64,000 nt of DNA from Acinetobacter variabilis. Lineage in GTDB: Bacteria > Pseudomonadota > Gammaproteobacteria > Pseudomonadales > Moraxellaceae. Every line of letters begins with the position of its first letter. Position 1 is the stretch's first letter. Position numbers and translations under genes: made by a program. The notes under the pieces are model-generated. The model saw only the letters and a list, made by a program, of their open reading frames with translations. It was not told the DNA's origin and did no database searches. Shown here in pieces: positions 17,121 through 26,928 of this stretch. Location of the stretch: NCBI RefSeq assembly GCF_000369625.1, contig NZ_KB850113.1:1185343-1249342 (forward strand), written 5' to 3'.

Positions 17121-18208
17121 TAGCCACCATTCTGCTGTGCAAGCATGGCCAGCTGATCAGCCTGATATTCACGATGCAGACTGTCTAATAGCTCAGTCAG
17201 ATCACCTTCCATCACAGCATCCAGCTTATATAAAGTCAGGTTAATACGGTGATCAGTCATACGGCCTTGTGGATAGTTATAAGTGCGAATACGTTCTGAA
17301 CGGTCACCCGAACCGACTAGGTCACGGCGCATTTCAGAAGTCGCTGCATCTGCTGCGGCACGTTTGGCATTTTCCAGACGTGAAACCAACAAGGCCATCG
17401 CTTTGGCTTTGTTTTTATGCTGTGAACGTTCATCCTGACATTCCACCACCGTACCGGTTGGAATGTGCGTAATACGCACCGCAGAGTCAGTTTTGTTAAT
17501 GTGCTGACCACCGGCACCTGATGCGCGGTAAGTGTCGATACGCAAGTCAGCCGGATTAATGTCGACTGATGTATCTACATCCACTTCTGGAAGAATCGCT
17601 ACCGTACACGCTGAGGTATGTACACGACCTTGCGACTCTGTCGCAGGTACACGTTGTACACGATGCACCCCACTTTCAAATTTCAGGCGACCATAAACGC
17701 CTTCACCATTCACCAGGCAGATGACTTCTTTATAGCCACCATGCTCACCTTCATTTTCAGACAGGATTTCAATACGCCAGCCTTGAGATTCCGCATACTT
17801 GCTATACATACGGAATAAATCACCTGAGAAGATTGCCGCTTCATCACCACCAGTTCCGGCACGGATTTCCAAATAAGCAGAGTTAGCATCATTCGGATCT
17901 TTTGGGATCATCAGGATATTTAGTTCAGCTTCAAGCTGTTCGATCAGAGCTTTATTTTCCTTGATCTCTTCCTGCGCCATTTCCTTAAAGTCAGGATCAG
18001 ACAGCATGGCTTGCGCAGTTTCAATATCTTCTTCAGCCTGTTTGTACTTGGTCCAAACGCTGGTAATCTCGGTTAAATCATTATGCTCACGTGATAACTG
18101 GCGAAAACGCTTGTTGTCCGAAATCACTTCAACATCTGCCAATAACGCAGTCAATTCTTCATGACGGTCAGAGAGTTGGTCTAATCGTAAACGTAACGAT
18201 TCTTTCAT
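17120..18208 (-). CDS. prfA: Peptide chain release factor 1
   Basis: A 362-residue RF1 that terminates translation at UAA and UAG. The tripeptide anticodon PAT is at 188-190, which distinguishes RF1 from RF2 (SPF), and the GGQ catalytic motif is at 233-235. Length is normal. The gene is the first of the prfA-prmC pair on the minus strand; in related bacteria hemA often precedes it, but here the upstream neighbour is an unrelated plus-strand gene. Confidence 0.97.
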   Translation of the reverse strand: MKESLRLRLDQLSDRHEELTALLADVEVISDNKRFRQLSREHNDLTEITSVWTKYKQAEEDIETAQAMLSDPDFKEMAQEEIKENKALIEQLEAELNILMIPKDPNDANSAYLEIRAGTGGDEAAIFSGDLFRMYSKYAESQGWRIEILSENEGEHGGYKEVICLVNGEGVYGRLKFESGVHRVQRVPATESQGRVHTSACTVAILPEVDVDTSVDINPADLRIDTYRASGAGGQHINKTDSAVRITHIPTGTVVECQDERSQHKNKAKAMALLVSRLENAKRAAADAATSEMRRDLVGSGDRSERIRTYNYPQGRMTDHRINLTLYKLDAVMEGDLTELLDSLHREYQADQLAMLAQQNGG

Positions 18209-18562
18209 TTTCTAAAAAATCTCAAACATAAGGCTGTGACTAAACAGTGATTTAGCACAGCGAAATCAAAAAATTGCGCCTAGTTTAACGATTCTCTGGG
18301 TCAATGAACATCATTATTCAGTAAGTCAGTGCTTAGATGCAGCGATGTCACCGCTGTTTGTTAATAAATATAAATAAAATCTTCAGTTTTGGATTTTTTC
18401 TGCTCAATTTGATCCTTATTTATTTCTCATTTTACAAATTGGCAAATAAACACATTAAATATGGAGGTAGATCTTCACATTCTTTTGGGCATAATTTGTT
18501 ACATTTTCTGCGTCGAAATACACTAACATATGAAAGTCCTATCAGGGACACGGAGTTACAAC
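18209..18562. other. Divergent intergenic region prfA / glycine-zipper gene
   Basis: This 354-bp AT-rich region holds the prfA promoter on the minus strand and the promoter at 18496-18524 on the plus strand. A longer frame entering the glycine-zipper gene from 18337 is out of frame with it and has no ribosome binding site, so I do not call it. Confidence 0.5.
18496..18524 (+). promoter_or_regulatory. Candidate sigma-70 promoter for first glycine-zipper gene
   Basis: TTGTTA and TACACT are spaced by 17 bp, and the -10 box ends 38 bp before the start codon. This is prediction by eye only. Confidence 0.5.
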
Positions 18563-18982
18563 ATGAAACTCAATGCAATTTTACTGAGCGCTGCAATGGC
18601 TGCAGGCTCAATGATGACAGTGAGTGCGCATGCAGACAGTACTGCACGTGTGGCAGCAGCAAGTGCTTTAGGTAGCGTTGCTGGTACTGCACTGGGCAAA
18701 AACATGGGGGGCAACACCGGCGCAACAATTGGTGCCGCTTTAGGTGGTGCTGCTGTTGCAAGTAACAAGAAAAACCGTACTGAATCTGCCATTGGTGGTG
18801 CTTTAGGTGGCGGTGCTGGTTATACCGTAGGTAAAAACATGGGCGGTTCTAATGGCGGCTATATCGGTTCAGCACTTGGTGCTGCGGGTGGTGCAGCATT
18901 AGGTAATAAAGTTTCTAAAGATAAAGCAGCCGATCGTGCCAAAGCGAATCGTGCTAAACACTGGAAAAAACGTCACCGTTAA
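18563..18982 (+). CDS. Glycine-zipper exported protein, copy 1
   Basis: The start at 18563 is chosen because GGAG lies 7 nt upstream and it gives a clean signal peptide (MKLNAILL, Ala/Met-rich core, cleavage after SAHA); the longer frame adds 11 implausible residues. The mature part of about 115 residues is a run of GxxxG/GxxxA glycine-zipper units (GTALGKNMGG, GATIGAALGG and similar) ending in a Lys/Arg-rich tail. Such 2TM glycine zippers insert in or associate with the outer membrane. It has a close paralogue immediately downstream. Function is unknown. Confidence 0.85.
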   Translation: MKLNAILLSAAMAAGSMMTVSAHADSTARVAAASALGSVAGTALGKNMGGNTGATIGAALGGAAVASNKKNRTESAIGGALGGGAGYTVGKNMGGSNGGYIGSALGAAGGAALGNKVSKDKAADRAKANRAKHWKKRHR

Positions 18983-19027
18983 TTTCCTGCCCTCAGGCTC
19001 TTTAAATTCGACGCTACATTTAACATT

Positions 19028-19053
19028 AAAAGCACCTGTTTGGGTGCTTTTTT
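19028..19053 (+). terminator. Terminator after glycine-zipper copy 1
   Basis: AAAAGCACCTG and the opposing TGGGTGCTTTT form a stem followed by a T-run, separating the two paralogues into separate transcripts. Confidence 0.8.
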
Positions 19054-19231
19054 TATTGTACATTCAACACATCCAAATTCATGTAATACATCAACTTATT
19101 CGAACAAGATCATGAATAAATTAAGGAGATAAAAATCACAATTCGCCAACACTGCCTCCATGCTATTTGACGGTTGCTAGATTAAATTTATCTCATCAAC
19201 AAATACAGCTAGATATATAAAAGGTGTACTC

Positions 19232-19681
19232 ATGAATTACAAATCTCTAATGATCGCTGTTGTAGCAACCTCAGCCATGGGTATGACAGCCGCCAATGCC
19301 GGAAATACAACGAATACGGCTTTAGCTTCTGCTTTGGGTGGTGTCGTTGGTGCCGCAGTGGGCAATAAAATGGGTGGTACAACTGGCGCAACAATCGGTT
19401 CTGCGATTGGCGGTGGTGCTGGTGCCGCAGTAGCAGCGAATAAACGTGACCGTAATGGCGCGATTATCGGTGGTGCTTTAGGTGGTGGTGCCGGTTATGC
19501 CGTAGGTAAAAATATGGCGGGTTCTAATGGCGGCTTAATTGGTGCTGCATTAGGTTCTGCAGGTGGTTCTGCCCTTGGTAAAAAAGTCAGCGAAGACCGT
19601 CGTTATGATGACCGTTATGACCGTCGCTATAGTTCAAAAAACTATCGTACTAGCAATTACCGTTATAACCACCGTCGCTAA
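19232..19681 (+). CDS. Glycine-zipper exported protein, copy 2
   Basis: A 149-residue paralogue of the preceding gene. The signal peptide (MNYKSLMIAVVATSAMG, cleavage after ANA) is followed by repeated GxxxG units such as GAAVGNKMGG and GGGAGYAVGKNM. The C-terminal tail is rich in Tyr, Arg and Asp (DRRYDDRYDRRY), unlike the Lys-rich tail of copy 1. It has its own terminator. The pair looks like a tandem duplication with tail divergence; a cell-envelope role is inferred from the export signal. Confidence 0.85.
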   Translation: MNYKSLMIAVVATSAMGMTAANAGNTTNTALASALGGVVGAAVGNKMGGTTGATIGSAIGGGAGAAVAANKRDRNGAIIGGALGGGAGYAVGKNMAGSNGGLIGAALGSAGGSALGKKVSEDRRYDDRYDRRYSSKNYRTSNYRYNHRR

Positions 19682-19709
19682 GATTTCCTCTAATTACTTT
19701 TCCTCCTTG

Positions 19710-19737
19710 AATAAGCATCTTCGGATGCTTATTTTTT
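19710..19737 (+). terminator. Terminator after glycine-zipper copy 2
   Basis: AATAAGCATC, a TTCG tetraloop and GATGCTTATT, followed by a T-run. Confidence 0.9.
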
Positions 19738-19836
19738 TGCCTGTTATTTCGATTTACATATATATCGATTTTTTTCGATATACAAATACAATGCAAAGTC
19801 GTATGCTCTTAGTCATGTTTATTCAAGAGTAATATT

Positions 19837-20841
19837 ATGCGTACGCTTACCGATACCCAGTTCTCTATTCTCGAACTGGTTCCAGTTCGTGACGATAAGA
19901 CCATTCAATTCTCCCTGCAACATGCGCTGGAACTGGCTCAGACCGCAGAACGTCTAGGTTATAGCCGGATGTGGCTGGCCGAGCATCATAATATGGATGG
20001 TATTGCCAGCTCAGCGACCGCCGTGCTCTTAGGCTATTTACTGGCAAATACCAATAGCATCAAACTTGGCTCTGGTGGCATTATGCTGCCAAACCACGCT
20101 CCACTAGTAGTAGCAGAACAGTTCGGCACATTAGCAACTCTATATCCAGATCGTATTGAACTGGGGCTGGGTCGTGCTCCGGGTACCGATCAAATGACCA
20201 TGCGTGCTTTGCGTCGTGGCCGCCAGGAAACTGAAGATCAGTTCCCGCAGGATGTTTTAGAAATTCTGCAATACTTTAAAGATCCGATTCTAGGCCAACG
20301 CATTGTGGCAACTCCAGGCCAAAGCACACATGTACCTGTGTGGTTATTAGGTTCGAGCCTGTTTAGCGCACAACTGGCAGCAAAACTTGGTCTACCTTAT
20401 TCTTTTGCCTCTCACTTTGCTCCGCGTATGCTTGGTCAAGCGATTCAGCTGTATCGGGACAATTTCGAACCGTCTGAATATCTGGATCGTCCTTATGTTT
20501 CTATGGGCGTACCAACTTGTGTGGCAGATACAGATGAAGAAGCTGAATATCTGGCAACAAGTGCTTACCAACGTGTCCTTGCCCTGATTCGCGGTCAAAG
20601 CCTGAAATTGAAAGCACCGATCGATTCTATGGAAGGACTCTGGTCACCACCTGAAAAAATGTCTGTCGATAATTTCTTTGCCATGGCACAGGTGGGTTCT
20701 AAAGAAACTGTTAAAGCCGGTCTGGAAGCACTCCTAGCAAAATATGATGTAGATGAGTTTATCTTCACCTGTGATATCTATGACACAGAGAAACGTCTGC
20801 ATAATTTTGAATTGCTGATGCAGATCAAAAACGGGCAATAA
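19837..20841 (+). CDS. Luciferase-like (LLM class) flavin-dependent oxidoreductase
   Basis: A 334-residue TIM-barrel enzyme of the bacterial luciferase-like family that uses reduced FMN. Diagnostic segments are [12 protein letters not shown] at the start, [34 protein letters not shown] and [13 protein letters not shown]. It matches the MsnO8/YhbW subgroup of single-component or orphan LLM proteins. The substrate is unknown. It stands alone between terminators. Confidence 0.88.
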   Translation: MRTLTDTQFSILELVPVRDDKTIQFSLQHALELAQTAERLGYSRMWLAEHHNMDGIASSATAVLLGYLLANTNSIKLGSGGIMLPNHAPLVVAEQFGTLATLYPDRIELGLGRAPGTDQMTMRALRRGRQETEDQFPQDVLEILQYFKDPILGQRIVATPGQSTHVPVWLLGSSLFSAQLAAKLGLPYSFASHFAPRMLGQAIQLYRDNFEPSEYLDRPYVSMGVPTCVADTDEEAEYLATSAYQRVLALIRGQSLKLKAPIDSMEGLWSPPEKMSVDNFFAMAQVGSKETVKAGLEALLAKYDVDEFIFTCDIYDTEKRLHNFELLMQIKNGQ

Positions 20842-20875
20842 TGCTGTCTTACTTTGCCTAATTTATTCTTATCTA

Positions 20876-20905
20876 TATACCTATTCTTCGGAATGGGTAT
20901 ATTTT
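20876..20905 (+). terminator. Terminator after LLM oxidoreductase gene
   Basis: The stem TATACCTATTC pairs with GAATGGGTATA around a TTCG loop, followed by a T-run. Confidence 0.85.
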
Positions 20906-21121
20906 TTTAAATTGTGTTTGAAGATTTTAACTTTCTAACTGGATAAATTCATATCTAAGATAGATCTCCTGCTCTTTACTACATCTATCTCCCATTAAAA
21001 ATACAATAGAAAAAAGAATGACTGTCTAAGTTAAATTTTGAACTTTACCGCTCTAGGGCTTTTGTTAATATCTATAACAAAGCAAATAAGACCAATTATT
21101 AAATAATTTTAAGGAAAAACA

Positions 21122-21673
21122 ATGTCCACCAAGCAGGATGCACACGCGGGTATATTTGAGAATCGTCCCGAGAATTTCCAGCATTTTACTGGCATTAAAG
21201 TGCCCTCTTCCCAGCTCGCTGAACTTGACTGTACTGGAAAAGATATTGCGATTATTGGTACGGATCAATTTACCGTAAGCCAGCTCAACAAGATTAGCCA
21301 GCAAGCTCACTCAGTAAAAGTTTTTCAGATTAATCCGCAATTTGTATTGCCAGGTACTGAACGTGGTTTGCAGCGGTTATTAAATCACCCCTTAATCATT
21401 AAAAATCGACGCCTGTTTAATAACCGGATTAAAAGCATTTTGTCATTACGTTATCTGGAAAATCAGGTACAGAATTTATGGCTCAGACGCCAGCTTATGC
21501 CAAATCTTGCGACCACATCCAAAGTTTATCTTAAATCAGACCACTATTATGCTGCTCTGCAACGTGAAAATTGCCAGCTGATTACCTGGCCTATTGCAAA
21601 AATTTCCGAAAATAGTATTCATTGTATTAATGGAGATGAACATCAGGTTGAGCTAATTGTGTATACTTTTTAA
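21122..21673 (+). CDS. Short protein resembling the middle of a flavin monooxygenase
   Basis: A 183-residue protein with AAGGA 7 nt before the ATG. The segment KDIAIIGTDQFTVSQLNKI resembles the NADPH-binding strand-turn-helix of Baeyer-Villiger/EthA-type monooxygenases, and the next part (QINPQFVLPG, later KVYLKSDHYYAAL and QLITWPIAKISENSI) aligns in order with their central region. The N-terminal FAD-binding GxGxxG and the C-terminal half are absent, so it cannot be a working monooxygenase. It may be a decayed or repurposed fragment. Recognition is moderate. Confidence 0.6.
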   Translation: MSTKQDAHAGIFENRPENFQHFTGIKVPSSQLAELDCTGKDIAIIGTDQFTVSQLNKISQQAHSVKVFQINPQFVLPGTERGLQRLLNHPLIIKNRRLFNNRIKSILSLRYLENQVQNLWLRRQLMPNLATTSKVYLKSDHYYAALQRENCQLITWPIAKISENSIHCINGDEHQVELIVYTF

Positions 21674-21927
21674 TCAGCAAGTTAATGTGTTTTTAGCTCA
21701 TGAGATTAGAAATTCGGAGTGTATTTGGGAAAATTTGACGCTGAAAGATTGAATTGTTTAGCTCATTGAAGAGCAAATAAGCTTAAAAACCAACTACTGC
21801 ATTTTTTATTAAAATAATGAATATTTCAATCACTTATACTATTCATATTTTATTTCTATGAAAGTAATATTTTTATTAATTTTTATCTATAAATCAGAGC
21901 CAAACGAAGTCTGGCTCTGAATTGTTT

Positions 21928-22764
21928 TTAGCCAATTCGACGTTTTAGTCCTGTCATCTGTAAGACACGAGTTGAGATTTCTTCAATCGACATTTCCGAG
22001 ACATTTAGATACTTAATCCCTTCCGAAATATAGATGCCTTCAATTGCACGCAGTTCCATCTGGCACTGGCTAAAGCTGGCATAACGGCTGTTGGCCTTAC
22101 GTTCCGTACGGATTGCAACCAGACGCTCTGCATCAATCATCAGACCAAAAAGCTTGTTTTTATGCGGTCTTAGCACTGCTGGCAGGCGGTTATCGTCCAG
22201 ATCTTCTTCAGTTAGCGGATAGTTCGCTACACGAATTCCAAATTGCAAAGATAAATAAATTGAGGTCGGAGTTTTACCGGAACGCGATACGCCAATCAGG
22301 ATCAGATCAGCCTTATCATAGTGACGCGTACGCGCACCATCATCATTGTCGAGCGCAAAATGTACGGCATCAATACGTGCCTTATAGGACTCGGAATCGG
22401 TCACCGCATGGGTCTGACCGACTAAAGTCGTAGGTTCAGTACCAAGCTCTTCTGATAATTTGCTTATAAGCCCTTCAAAAACATCAAGATTTACTGCATT
22501 TGCAGTATTAATAATGTCTCTTACATAGGGATCCACCAACGTATCGAAAACCAAAGGTTTTTGACCATCTTTTTGGGCACGTTCATTGATCTCTGTGACC
22601 ACATTCATGGCCGCTTCTTCAGAGCTAATATAAGGGATAATATGAATGTCAAAATCCACATGCGGAAACTGTGCTAACAGCGAGTGGCCAAGGGTTTCAG
22701 CAGTAATGGCAGTACCATCGGAAATAAAAAACACACTCCGCTGAATTTGTTTACCTTCTGACAT
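21928..22764 (-). CDS. ppsR: PEP synthase regulatory protein (bifunctional kinase/phosphorylase)
   Basis: A 278-residue DUF299-family protein that inactivates PEP synthase by ADP-dependent phosphorylation and reactivates it by phosphorolysis. The start at 22764 is preferred because GAGGAG lies 7 nt before it; the longer frame adds only MRRIL. The P-loop-like GVSRSGKTPTS and the start SVFFISDGTAITAETLGHSLL are family signatures. It is divergent from its target ppsA. Confidence 0.95.
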   Translation of the reverse strand: MSEGKQIQRSVFFISDGTAITAETLGHSLLAQFPHVDFDIHIIPYISSEEAAMNVVTEINERAQKDGQKPLVFDTLVDPYVRDIINTANAVNLDVFEGLISKLSEELGTEPTTLVGQTHAVTDSESYKARIDAVHFALDNDDGARTRHYDKADLILIGVSRSGKTPTSIYLSLQFGIRVANYPLTEEDLDDNRLPAVLRPHKNKLFGLMIDAERLVAIRTERKANSRYASFSQCQMELRAIEGIYISEGIKYLNVSEMSIEEISTRVLQMTGLKRRIG

Positions 22765-22863
22765 TAAAATTCTCCTCAAACATTTGTCTTAGTACTATAT
22801 AATCTTTATAGTAAACCGATCTTACATGACTGTCGCTTAGTAAAATCAAAAACCTAGAAGATT

Positions 22864-22872
22864 TGCTATACT
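22864..22872 (+). promoter_or_regulatory. Extended -10 promoter element of ppsA
   Basis: TGCTATACT matches the extended -10 consensus (TG-n-TATAAT type) 46 bp before the ppsA start. No good -35 box is needed or seen. Confidence 0.5.
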
Positions 22873-22918
22873 CTCATGCCAAGATAGTGATTAATACTGC
22901 AAAAGTGGAGTAACAACT

Positions 22919-25297
22919 TTGGAAGCGCGCGTAATTGGTCTAGAAAAATTAGGGAAGCACGATGTTGAGCTTGTAGGTGGGAAAAACTCATCTCTGGGCG
23001 AAATGATCAGCCACTTATCTAATGCTGGTGTATCAGTACCAGGTGGCTTCGCAACAACAGCTGCTGCTTATCGTGAATTTCTCGAGCAAAGTGGCCTAAA
23101 CGCTAAAATCAATGCAGAGCTTGCTGCACTTAACGTTGATGACGTCAATGCACTTGCTGAAACTGGTGCAAAGATTCGTCAATGGATTGTGGAAACTCCA
23201 CTTACTGCTGAACTGGAAAAGGAAATTCGTGCAGCTTTTGCAGAACTTTCAAACGGCAACCCTGATATCGCGGTTGCCGTTCGTTCATCTGCGACTGCAG
23301 AAGACTTACCTGATGCTTCTTTCGCAGGTCAGCAAGAAACCTTCCTGAATATTCGTGGTATCGACAACGTTCTGATCGCGATCAAAGAAGTGTTTGCATC
23401 TTTGTACAACGACCGCGCGATCTCTTACCGTGTACACCAAAACTTTGCGCATGACGTGGTTGCTCTTTCTGCTGGCATACAACGTATGGTTCGCTCAGAA
23501 ACTGGTGCTGCTGGTGTAATGTTCACTTTAGATACTGAATCAGGCTTCCGTGATGCAGTATTCATTACAGCTTCTTATGGCTTGGGTGAAATGGTGGTTC
23601 AAGGTGCAGTAAACCCGGATGAATTCTATATTTCAAAACCGCTTCTAAACGCAGGCAAACATGCTGTACTGCGCCGCAACTTAGGTTCTAAACACCAGAA
23701 AATGATTTATGGTGAAGAAGCAGCTGCAGGTAAATCAGTTGTTGTGGTGGATGTAGAGAAAGCAGATCGTCAACAATTTGCATTGAACGATCACGAACTG
23801 CAAGAATTGGCTAAACAAGCACTGATCATTGAAAACCACTACGGTTCTCCAATGGACATCGAGTGGGCTAAAGACGGTGATGACGGTAAAATCTACATCG
23901 TTCAGGCGCGCCCTGAAACTGTGAAGAGCCGTGAAAATGTTGGCACGATGGAACGCTACCTGCTAAAACAACGTGGTACTGTAATCTGTGAAGGCCGTTC
24001 CATCGGTCAACGTATCGGTTCTGGTAAAGTCCGCATCGTAACTTCAATTAAAGAAATGGACAAAGTACAAGACGGTGATGTACTTGTATCTGACATGACT
24101 GACCCGGATTGGGAACCAGTGATGAAACGTGCTGCTGCGATTGTAACTAACCGTGGTGGTCGTACTTGTCACGCTGCGATCATCGCACGTGAACTTGGGG
24201 TTCCAGCTATCGTAGGTTGTGGTAATGCAACCGAAGTCCTGGTTGACGGTCAGGAAGTAACTGTATCTTGTGCTGAAGGTGATACTGGTTTCATCTACGA
24301 AGGTGCGCTTGATTTCGAAATCCAAACCAATTCTATCGAATCTATGCCAAAACTTCCGTTCAAAATCATGATGAACGTAGGTAACCCGGATCGTGCATTT
24401 GACTTCGCGCAAATTCCGAACGAAGGTATTGGTCTTGCTCGTCTAGAGTTCATCATCAACCGTATGATCGGTGTGCATCCTAAAGCATTATTGAACATCG
24501 ACAGTCTGCCACGTGAAACTCGTGCTGCTGTACTTGCTCGTACTGCAGGTTATGCATCTCCAATCGAATTCTATATAGAAAAACTGGTTGAAGGTATCTC
24601 TACTCTTGCTGCTGCGTTCGCTGACAAACCAGTGATCGTACGTATGTCTGACTTCAAGTCAAACGAATACGCTAACCTGATCGGCGGTAAACTGTACGAA
24701 CCTGAAGAAGAAAACCCAATGTTGGGCTTCCGTGGTGCAAGCCGTTATGTATCTGACAACTTCCGTGACTGCTTCGAACTTGAATGCCGCGCACTAAAAA
24801 AAGTTCGTGACGAAATGGGTCTAACTAACGTTCAAATCATGATCCCGTTTGTACGTACTGTTGCTGAAGCTAAACGTGTTATTGAGCTATTAGGTCAAAA
24901 CGGTCTGAAACGTGGTGAAAATGGTCTTAAAGTGATCATGATGTGTGAATTGCCAACTAACGCTTTGTTAGCTGAACAGTTCCTTGAACACTTCGATGGT
25001 TTCTCTATCGGTTCAAATGACTTAACTCAGTTAACGCTTGGTCTGGACCGTGACTCAGGTATCGTTTCTCACCTATTTGATGAACGTGATCCAGCAGTAA
25101 AAGCGCTTCTTTCTATGGCCATCCATGCTTGCCGTAAAGCCGGTAAATATGTAGGTATCTGTGGCCAAGGTCCTTCTGACCACCCAGATCTTGCACAATG
25201 GCTGATGGAACAAGGTATTGAATCTGTATCTCTTAACCCAGACTCAGTATTGGATACCTGGTTCTTCCTGTCTGAAGAGAAAGCTCAAAAAGCTTAA
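22919..25297 (+). CDS. ppsA: Phosphoenolpyruvate synthase
   Basis: A 792-residue PEP synthase (pyruvate, water dikinase) for gluconeogenesis. It has the N-terminal ATP-binding domain ([31 protein letters not shown]), the swivelling phosphohistidine domain with the catalytic His in GGRTCHAAI near residue 420, and the C-terminal PEP-binding barrel ([18 protein letters not shown]). It begins with TTG, with GTGGAG 8 nt upstream, giving [12 protein letters not shown]. It is divergent from ppsR and followed by a strong terminator. Confidence 0.97.
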   Translation: MEARVIGLEKLGKHDVELVGGKNSSLGEMISHLSNAGVSVPGGFATTAAAYREFLEQSGLNAKINAELAALNVDDVNALAETGAKIRQWIVETPLTAELEKEIRAAFAELSNGNPDIAVAVRSSATAEDLPDASFAGQQETFLNIRGIDNVLIAIKEVFASLYNDRAISYRVHQNFAHDVVALSAGIQRMVRSETGAAGVMFTLDTESGFRDAVFITASYGLGEMVVQGAVNPDEFYISKPLLNAGKHAVLRRNLGSKHQKMIYGEEAAAGKSVVVVDVEKADRQQFALNDHELQELAKQALIIENHYGSPMDIEWAKDGDDGKIYIVQARPETVKSRENVGTMERYLLKQRGTVICEGRSIGQRIGSGKVRIVTSIKEMDKVQDGDVLVSDMTDPDWEPVMKRAAAIVTNRGGRTCHAAIIARELGVPAIVGCGNATEVLVDGQEVTVSCAEGDTGFIYEGALDFEIQTNSIESMPKLPFKIMMNVGNPDRAFDFAQIPNEGIGLARLEFIINRMIGVHPKALLNIDSLPRETRAAVLARTAGYASPIEFYIEKLVEGISTLAAAFADKPVIVRMSDFKSNEYANLIGGKLYEPEEENPMLGFRGASRYVSDNFRDCFELECRALKKVRDEMGLTNVQIMIPFVRTVAEAKRVIELLGQNGLKRGENGLKVIMMCELPTNALLAEQFLEHFDGFSIGSNDLTQLTLGLDRDSGIVSHLFDERDPAVKALLSMAIHACRKAGKYVGICGQGPSDHPDLAQWLMEQGIESVSLNPDSVLDTWFFLSEEKAQKA

Positions 25298-25307
25298 TTA
25301 ACTCTTT

Positions 25308-25338
25308 AAAAAAAGACCCTTTCATAGGGTCTTTTTTT
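25308..25338 (+). terminator. Terminator after ppsA
   Basis: AAAAAGACCCT and AGGGTCTTTTT form a stem with a short loop and a long T-run. Confidence 0.9.
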
Positions 25339-25366
25339 TATGTTCTCAATATTACCTAGATATTAA

Positions 25367-25464
25367 ACCTCTTGCGAAAGTATTATTTTCGACTATTTTA
25401 GACTTTGATATTTATTTAAAAATCAACGTTTATCACTGATTAAATTTTGACCAACGCAAGAGGT
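25367..25464. repeat. 98-bp segment bounded by inverted repeats, MITE-like candidate
   Basis: ACCTCTTGCG at 25367-25376 and its exact complement at 25455-25464 bound 78 AT-rich bases. Identity continues weakly inward (NNNGT). No coding content was seen. The ends resemble IS termini, so a deletion derivative of an IS or a MITE is possible. Confidence 0.45.
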
Positions 25465-25655
25465 CTATTATCTTAATTATATTTATAGTTAAGTGATTAA
25501 TCATATGTTTTTTGATTTAACAGAAATCAAATTATTTATATAAGTATAAGCTTCTTAGTGCAATGACAAACAAATACCAACAAACAGCATGATAAAAAAT
25601 TGCATAATTAAATTTAAGTGAATTTTCACATCTTGATAGCAAAATCATCAATCCT

Positions 25656-25664
25656 TGCTACACT
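25656..25664 (+). promoter_or_regulatory. Extended -10 promoter candidate
   Basis: TGCTACACT fits the extended -10 pattern, with a TTGATA 20 bp upstream. It could drive the 26-codon frame and the RDD gene behind it. Confidence 0.4.
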
Positions 25665-25689
25665 GTCTCAATTATGGAGGAATTTGGTG

Positions 25690-25770
25690 ATGAACATTCT
25701 TGAAAATCCTAAACTTATCCATATATTACACTTATATTCTTTTATTTGTTTTCAGCCTGAAAATACTTAA
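25690..25770 (+). CDS. Candidate 26-aa small protein or leader peptide
   Basis: An ATG with GGAGG 9 nt upstream opens a 26-codon frame (MNILENPKLIHILHLYSF and so on) that ends 50 nt before the RDD gene. The strong ribosome binding site and the promoter in front are the only support. The peptide is not recognised. Confidence 0.3.
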   Translation: MNILENPKLIHILHLYSFICFQPENT

Positions 25771-25820
25771 ACTCCGAGTTCAATTTTTGTCTAAATTTAT
25801 ATTTTTGAGATTCAGTTTAT

Positions 25821-26627
25821 ATGCAGATTTACTTGGCACGAAATAATCAACAAGCTGGCCCATATACGCTCGAGCAATTAAATCAGATGCTTGCCAACCA
25901 ACAAGTACTTCTGACTGATTTGGCTTGGCATCAAGGTATGACCGAATGGAAGGCTTTAGGTGAACTCACCCAAGGGAAACTGATTTATCAACCTGAAGGC
26001 TATGTAGCACCAGAAACGCCAGCAACACCGACCTATCAGGTTCCACAGAACGCAAATGAGTCAAGTACAGACAATCTTCGTGCCCGCAGTTCTCAAAATG
26101 TTGTAGCAAAAAAAGAACTGGCGAGTATTCCAAGCCGTATTTTAGCCAAGATCGTTGACCTGCTTTTATGGCTGCCTGCGACGTTTATTTTGACCGCATT
26201 TTTTACTCCTGAACAGGAAACTCAGTTCGCACAACTGAATCAGGAGTTCATGAATGTGATGTTAAGTAGTGATGCTGACCCTGCTTTGGCACAGCAGCTA
26301 CAGACTCAGATGTTTGACATGTTTTCACAGCAGGCATGGATTGCGACTGCAATTTACCTGGTGATCATGCTCGCTATTCAGGCTTTTCTGATTGCCAAAT
26401 CGGGTCAAAGTATCGGTAAAAAACTGACTAAAATTAAGATTGTAGATGCAGAGACTGGTGAAAAAACCAGCTTGATGCGTGCTTTCACTATTCGCAGTGT
26501 GTTCTTTATTTTCCTGAATATTATCTTCATGCCACTCAGCACAATCATTGACTGGGCGTTCGGTTTAGGGAAAAAACGTCAAACCGTGCACGATAAACTG
26601 GCAAAAACCCAAGTCGTTAAACAATAA
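25821..26627 (+). CDS. GYF_2 / RDD-family membrane protein
   Basis: A 268-residue protein with two parts. Residues 1-55 form a GYF_2 (DUF4339) domain (YLARNNQQAGPYTLEQL, LAWHQGMTEWKALGEL). After a linker, residues 95-265 form an RDD domain with three or four membrane spans, including SRILAKIVDLLLW, SIGKKLTKIKIVD and the late KKRQTVHDKLAKT. RDD proteins are implicated in ion or small-solute transport and in membrane protein handling; the substrate is unknown. It is a single gene ended by a terminator. Confidence 0.88.
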   Translation: MQIYLARNNQQAGPYTLEQLNQMLANQQVLLTDLAWHQGMTEWKALGELTQGKLIYQPEGYVAPETPATPTYQVPQNANESSTDNLRARSSQNVVAKKELASIPSRILAKIVDLLLWLPATFILTAFFTPEQETQFAQLNQEFMNVMLSSDADPALAQQLQTQMFDMFSQQAWIATAIYLVIMLAIQAFLIAKSGQSIGKKLTKIKIVDAETGEKTSLMRAFTIRSVFFIFLNIIFMPLSTIIDWAFGLGKKRQTVHDKLAKTQVVKQ

Positions 26628-26928
26628 TTAGTCCTGCCATAAAATGGGATGTTTTGGCATCCCATTTTCCTACATAACTTTGAAATTACAATAAAATTCC
26701 TATAAATATTCTTGAAATCCGACCGACAAAATCGGTTTTTATTACAGTCATTTAAAGCACCTTTATATATAGCTTAGTTTGGCAATATCAGGCATAATGC
26801 CCTACAACGTAGCGGTGTATTATGATTAGAAGGGTGTTTTGTAAAAAAACGGCCTTTTTTATCATGCGACACTTTAATCGCTATCCCATATTAAATTAGG
26901 GAATGGGACTCTTCACCGAGGTTGTAAA
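26628..26928. other. Intergenic region upstream of cyoA
   Basis: About 300 bases hold the terminator at 26641-26668 and the presumed cyo promoter region. No coding frame or clear operator was recognised. Confidence 0.5.
26641..26668 (+). terminator. Terminator after RDD gene
   Basis: AAAATGGGATG and CATCCCATTTT form a perfect 11-bp stem around TTTTGG. Confidence 0.85.

Larger units (their letters stand above)
25298..25820. other. 523-bp intergenic region with inverted repeat and small frame
   Basis: It contains the ppsA terminator, a 98-bp segment bounded by 10-bp inverted repeats (25367-25464), an extended -10 promoter near 25656-25664 and a 26-codon frame with a ribosome binding site (25690-25770). 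The rest is AT-rich without visible structure. Confidence 0.6.

Noticed and set aside
18337..18675. 112-codon frame running into the first glycine-zipper gene
   Set aside because: It is out of frame with the signal-peptide protein that starts at 18563, lacks a ribosome binding site and has a mixed, low-quality composition.
24044..24412. 122-codon open frame antisense to ppsA
   Set aside because: It is a shadow of the highly biased ppsA codons; composition is not protein-like and no ribosome binding site was seen.
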